From assembly GCA_964390365.1 (NCBI GenBank), contig CAYMHW010000025.1, forward strand, positions 1-27,665: a DNA stretch of 27,665 nucleotides. Direction: 5' to 3'. Below the pieces are notes generated by a model that was given only the letters and a program-made list of their open reading frames with translations, made no database searches and had not been told where the DNA came from. Of this stretch, positions 25,241-27,665 are shown piece by piece. How positions within the stretch are numbered: position 1 is the first letter of the stretch; the number at the start of each line of letters is the position of its first letter. A program made the position numbers and the translations under genes. The DNA comes from JALQTD01 sp964390365 (GTDB taxonomy: Bacteria; Bacteroidota; Bacteroidia; Flavobacteriales_D; Sanyastnellaceae).

Positions 25241-26266
25241 TTAATCGCGCATCAAGAAGGGGAACTTGTCGATGTTCTTGAGGGCAATGGCCGTTCCTTT
25301 CGCCACGGCGTGCAGCGGATCTTCTGCGATGTGCACGGGGAGGCGGGTCTTCTGCTTGATGCGTTTGTCCAAACCGCGCAGCAACGCCCCACCGCCCGCG
25401 AGGTAAATGCCCGTGCGGTAAATGTCTGCGGACAGTTCCGGCGGGGTCTGCTCCAAGGCGCTGTGAATGGCCTCTTCGATCTTGCTGATGCTCTTGTCGA
25501 GGGCGTCCGCGATTTCACTGTAGGAAACGAGGATCTCCTTCGGAATGCCCGTCATCAAATCCCGGCCGCGCACCGCGTAATCTTCGGGCGGATTGTCCAA
25601 TTCTTTGGTGGCCGAACCGACTTCGATTTTGATTTGTTCTGCCGTGCGCTCGCCGATGAGGATGTTGTGCTGGCGGCGCATGTACTCTTCGATGTCGGCG
25701 GTGAATTCGTCCCCGGCGACGCGGATGTTCTTGTCCGTCACGATGCCACCCAACGCGATGACCGCGATTTCCGACGTGCCGCCTCCGATGTCGATGATCA
25801 TGTTGCCCATGGGTTCCTCCACGTCAATGCCGATGCCGATTGCCGCCGCCATGGGCTCGTGAATCAGGTACACGTCCTTACCACCCGCGTGTTCCGCGCT
25901 GTCCTTGACCGCCCGCTTCTCCACCTCCGTGATGCCGGACGGGATGCAAATCACCATCCGCAGGGACGGATTGAACAACCGCTTCCGCGTGTTCATCATC
26001 TTGATCATCCCCTTGATCATCTCCTCCGCCGCTTGGAAATCCGCGATGACCCCGTCTTTGAGCGGACGAATCGTCTCGATGTTCTTGTGCGTTTTCCCGT
26101 GCATTTGCTGGGCCAAACGACCAATCGCCACCGTTTTATTCGTGGTGCGATCTTTCGCCACAATCGACGGCTCGTCCACCACGACCTTATCGAGGTGGTA
26201 GATGATGGTGTTGGCGGTGCCGAGATCGATGGCGATCTCTTGGATGAAAAGGTTGAACAATCCCAT
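25241..26266 (-). CDS. mreB: MreB actin-like rod-shape-determining protein
   Basis: Encodes 341 residues. The amphipathic N-terminus MGLFNLF is the likely membrane-binding segment. Phosphate-1 motif DLGTANT (14-20), HEPMAAAIG, phosphate-2 DIGGGTSE and the adenosine motif LAGGGALLRGLD are all intact. It forms membrane-bound filaments that position the elongasome. It is the first gene of mreBCD-mrdA-rodA, with a -7 promoter element about 38 bases upstream. Confidence 0.98.
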   Translation of the reverse strand: MGLFNLFIQEIAIDLGTANTIIYHLDKVVVDEPSIVAKDRTTNKTVAIGRLAQQMHGKTHKNIETIRPLKDGVIADFQAAEEMIKGMIKMMNTRKRLFNPSLRMVICIPSGITEVEKRAVKDSAEHAGGKDVYLIHEPMAAAIGIGIDVEEPMGNMIIDIGGGTSEIAVIALGGIVTDKNIRVAGDEFTADIEEYMRRQHNILIGERTAEQIKIEVGSATKELDNPPEDYAVRGRDLMTGIPKEILVSYSEIADALDKSISKIEEAIHSALEQTPPELSADIYRTGIYLAGGGALLRGLDKRIKQKTRLPVHIAEDPLHAVAKGTAIALKNIDKFPFLMRD

Positions 26267-26303
26267 GGAGGTGCGGTGTGCGATTCAGGCTTGCGGTTGC
26301 GGT

Positions 26304-26311
26304 CAAAGATA
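26304..26311 (-). promoter_or_regulatory. Bacteroidota-type -7 promoter element for the mre operon
   Basis: TATCTTTG on the minus strand, identical to the element before sucA. The transcript would begin near 26298, giving a leader of about 30 bases. No clear -33 TTG is visible. No terminator is seen between purH and this site, so read-through from purH is also possible. Confidence 0.55.
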
Positions 26312-26393
26312 GGGCGAGCGACCGGTCTGTGACCGATTCGTTTCGAATGACTTGAGGTCGGGTTCGCAACGCAGTTTTTCAGCGCGTATTGCC

Positions 26394-27665
26394 TCAGTGT
26401 TTAAAGTGCCGAACGCCGGTCATGTACATGGCCAAACCATGGTCATCGCAGTAGTCGATGCTGAGCTGATCCTTGATTGATCCGCCCGGCTGAATCACCG
26501 CTTTGATGCCCGCTTCGTCGGCGAGTTCCACGCAATCCGGGAACGGGAAGAACGCATCCGAGGCCATGACCGCTCCGTCGAGCGACAGCCCAAACGCCTC
26601 GGCCTTCACAACCGCTTGCTTGAGCGCATCGACCCGGGAGGTTTGGCCCGTTCCGCTCGCAACCAGCGCGCCGTCTTTCGCGAAGACGATGGTGTTGGAT
26701 TTGGTGTGCTTCGCCACCTTCATGGCAAAGACCAAATCCCGCACCTGCCCCTCCGTCGCCGTCTCCTTCGTCACGCACTTCAAGTCCTCCACCCCTTCGG
26801 TCGCGGCATCCACTGCCTGCACGAGGTACCCGTTCAACGCCGTCCGCACGCTGTACTGCGGCATCGCCGTCGGCTTGATGCGGAGCAAAATCCGGTTCTT
26901 CTTCTGCGTCAACACGGCCAACGCCTCCTCCGAAAACTCCGGCGCGATCACCACCTCCGAGAACAGTTCGGCCATCGCCTCCGCCGTGGCCAAATCGATC
27001 GCCCGGTTCGCAATCAAAATCCCCCCAAACGCCGAAACCGGATCAGAAGCCAACGCCGTCCGATACGCATCCTCCAACGTCTCCCGCGTCGCCAATCCGC
27101 ACGCGTTGTTGTGCTTCAAAATGGCGAACGTAGGCGCCTCATCCACGAACTCGCGCATCAACTGCACCGCCGCGTCCACGTCGAGCAAGTTGTTGTAAGA
27201 CAGCTCTTTCCCGTGCAGCTGGTCGAACAATCCGTCGAGGTTCCCGAAGAATCGACCCGGCTGGTGCGGGTTCTCCCCGTACCGCAACGAACGCCCTTCC
27301 AGTTCACTCACGTTCAGGGCGTCGAGCGCGTCGATGCCCGCGTCTTCGGCCATCCAAGCGTGGATGCGCGTGTCGTAATGCGAGCTCACCCGGAACCCGT
27401 GTGCCGCGAACCGCTTGCGCTCCTCCAGGGTGGTCACCCCGTCCTGCTCCTTCAGCACCTGCAACAAATCGCCGTACTGCGCTTGGCTCGGCACGATGAC
27501 CACATCGCTGTGGTTCTTCGCCGCCGCTCGAATGAGCGCGATCCCGCCGATGTCGATTTTCTCCACGATGGCATCGCGCTCCGCCCCCGAAGCGAGCGTT
27601 GCTTCGAACGGGTACAAATCCACGATGACGCAATCGATGTTTGGCAAGCCGTATTCCGCCATTTG
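26394..27665 (-). CDS. purH: Bifunctional AICAR formyltransferase / IMP cyclohydrolase, 5' end outside window
   Basis: At least 422 C-terminal residues of PurH, which performs the last two steps of IMP synthesis. The MGS-like cyclohydrolase domain is cut by the window edge (CVIVDLYPFE, then 'KIDIGGIALIRAAAKN'). The formyltransferase domain shows RYGENPHQ, ILKHNNACG with the catalytic Lys-His, and the C-terminal 'YMTGVRHFKH'. The Met codon at 27662 is internal: family members have about 90 more residues upstream. Stop TAA at 26396-26394. Confidence 0.98.
   Translation of the reverse strand, partial: QMAEYGLPNIDCVIVDLYPFEATLASGAERDAIVEKIDIGGIALIRAAAKNHSDVVIVPSQAQYGDLLQVLKEQDGVTTLEERKRFAAHGFRVSSHYDTRIHAWMAEDAGIDALDALNVSELEGRSLRYGENPHQPGRFFGNLDGLFDQLHGKELSYNNLLDVDAAVQLMREFVDEAPTFAILKHNNACGLATRETLEDAYRTALASDPVSAFGGILIANRAIDLATAEAMAELFSEVVIAPEFSEEALAVLTQKKNRILLRIKPTAMPQYSVRTALNGYLVQAVDAATEGVEDLKCVTKETATEGQVRDLVFAMKVAKHTKSNTIVFAKDGALVASGTGQTSRVDALKQAVVKAEAFGLSLDGAVMASDAFFPFPDCVELADEAGIKAVIQPGGSIKDQLSIDYCDDHGLAMYMTGVRHFKH

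Noticed and set aside
26267..26393. Terminator between purH and mreB
   Set aside because: No stem followed by a T-run could be found on the minus strand, so no terminator was called.

Overview
The window is a high-GC, gene-dense bacterial chromosome segment, most likely from a marine-type Bacteroidota (Flavobacteriia-like) organism; the lineage is inferred. Supporting evidence: two copies of the Bacteroidota -7 promoter element TAnnTTTG (as TATCTTTG), few recognisable Shine-Dalgarno sites, a secreted protein with a type IX secretion C-terminal tail, and a giant surface protein built from 'GC...ACNY...AT' repeats, which I associate with such genomes. There are no rRNA or tRNA genes, CRISPR arrays or insertion sequences.

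Layout. (1) 1-8120: the 3' part of a giant secreted protein: three tandem 843-bp beta-helix modules, a fourth diverged one, about 30 Cys-rich repeats and a dockerin-like end, then a strong terminator. (2) 8174-9865: a small DUF975-type membrane protein, convergent with an AAA ATPase gene that has an 11-bp dyad upstream. (3) 10023-14031: sucA-sucB, E1 and E2 of 2-oxoglutarate dehydrogenase, followed by a secreted deiodinase-like thioredoxin-fold protein (14104-15156). (4) 15153-17511, minus strand: a translationally coupled cassette of a DltB-like MBOAT acyltransferase, a DltD-like SGNH protein and an overlooked 36-residue membrane microprotein ending in Tyr-x-x-Phe. This looks like a Dlt/alginate-type three-component cell-envelope acylation system. 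(5) 17543-17736: a tandem 77-bp duplication, each copy carrying a minus-strand terminator. (6) 17775-20782, minus strand: cysM-mec-cysO-moeZ, the protein-thiocarboxylate route to cysteine known from mycobacteria. It is preceded by a candidate attenuator: a Cys-codon-rich leader peptide, a terminator hairpin, then cysM. (7) 20804-26266, minus strand: mreB-mreC-mreD-mrdA-rodA, the rod-shape elongasome operon, with purH (cut by the window edge) upstream.

The two most notable items are the poly-Cys leader and terminator in front of the CysO-type cysteine operon, and the MBOAT/SGNH/microprotein cassette. Both depend on short ORFs that automatic annotation is likely to miss. Within the minus-strand operons, start and stop codons overlap at nearly every junction, which supports the chosen starts.
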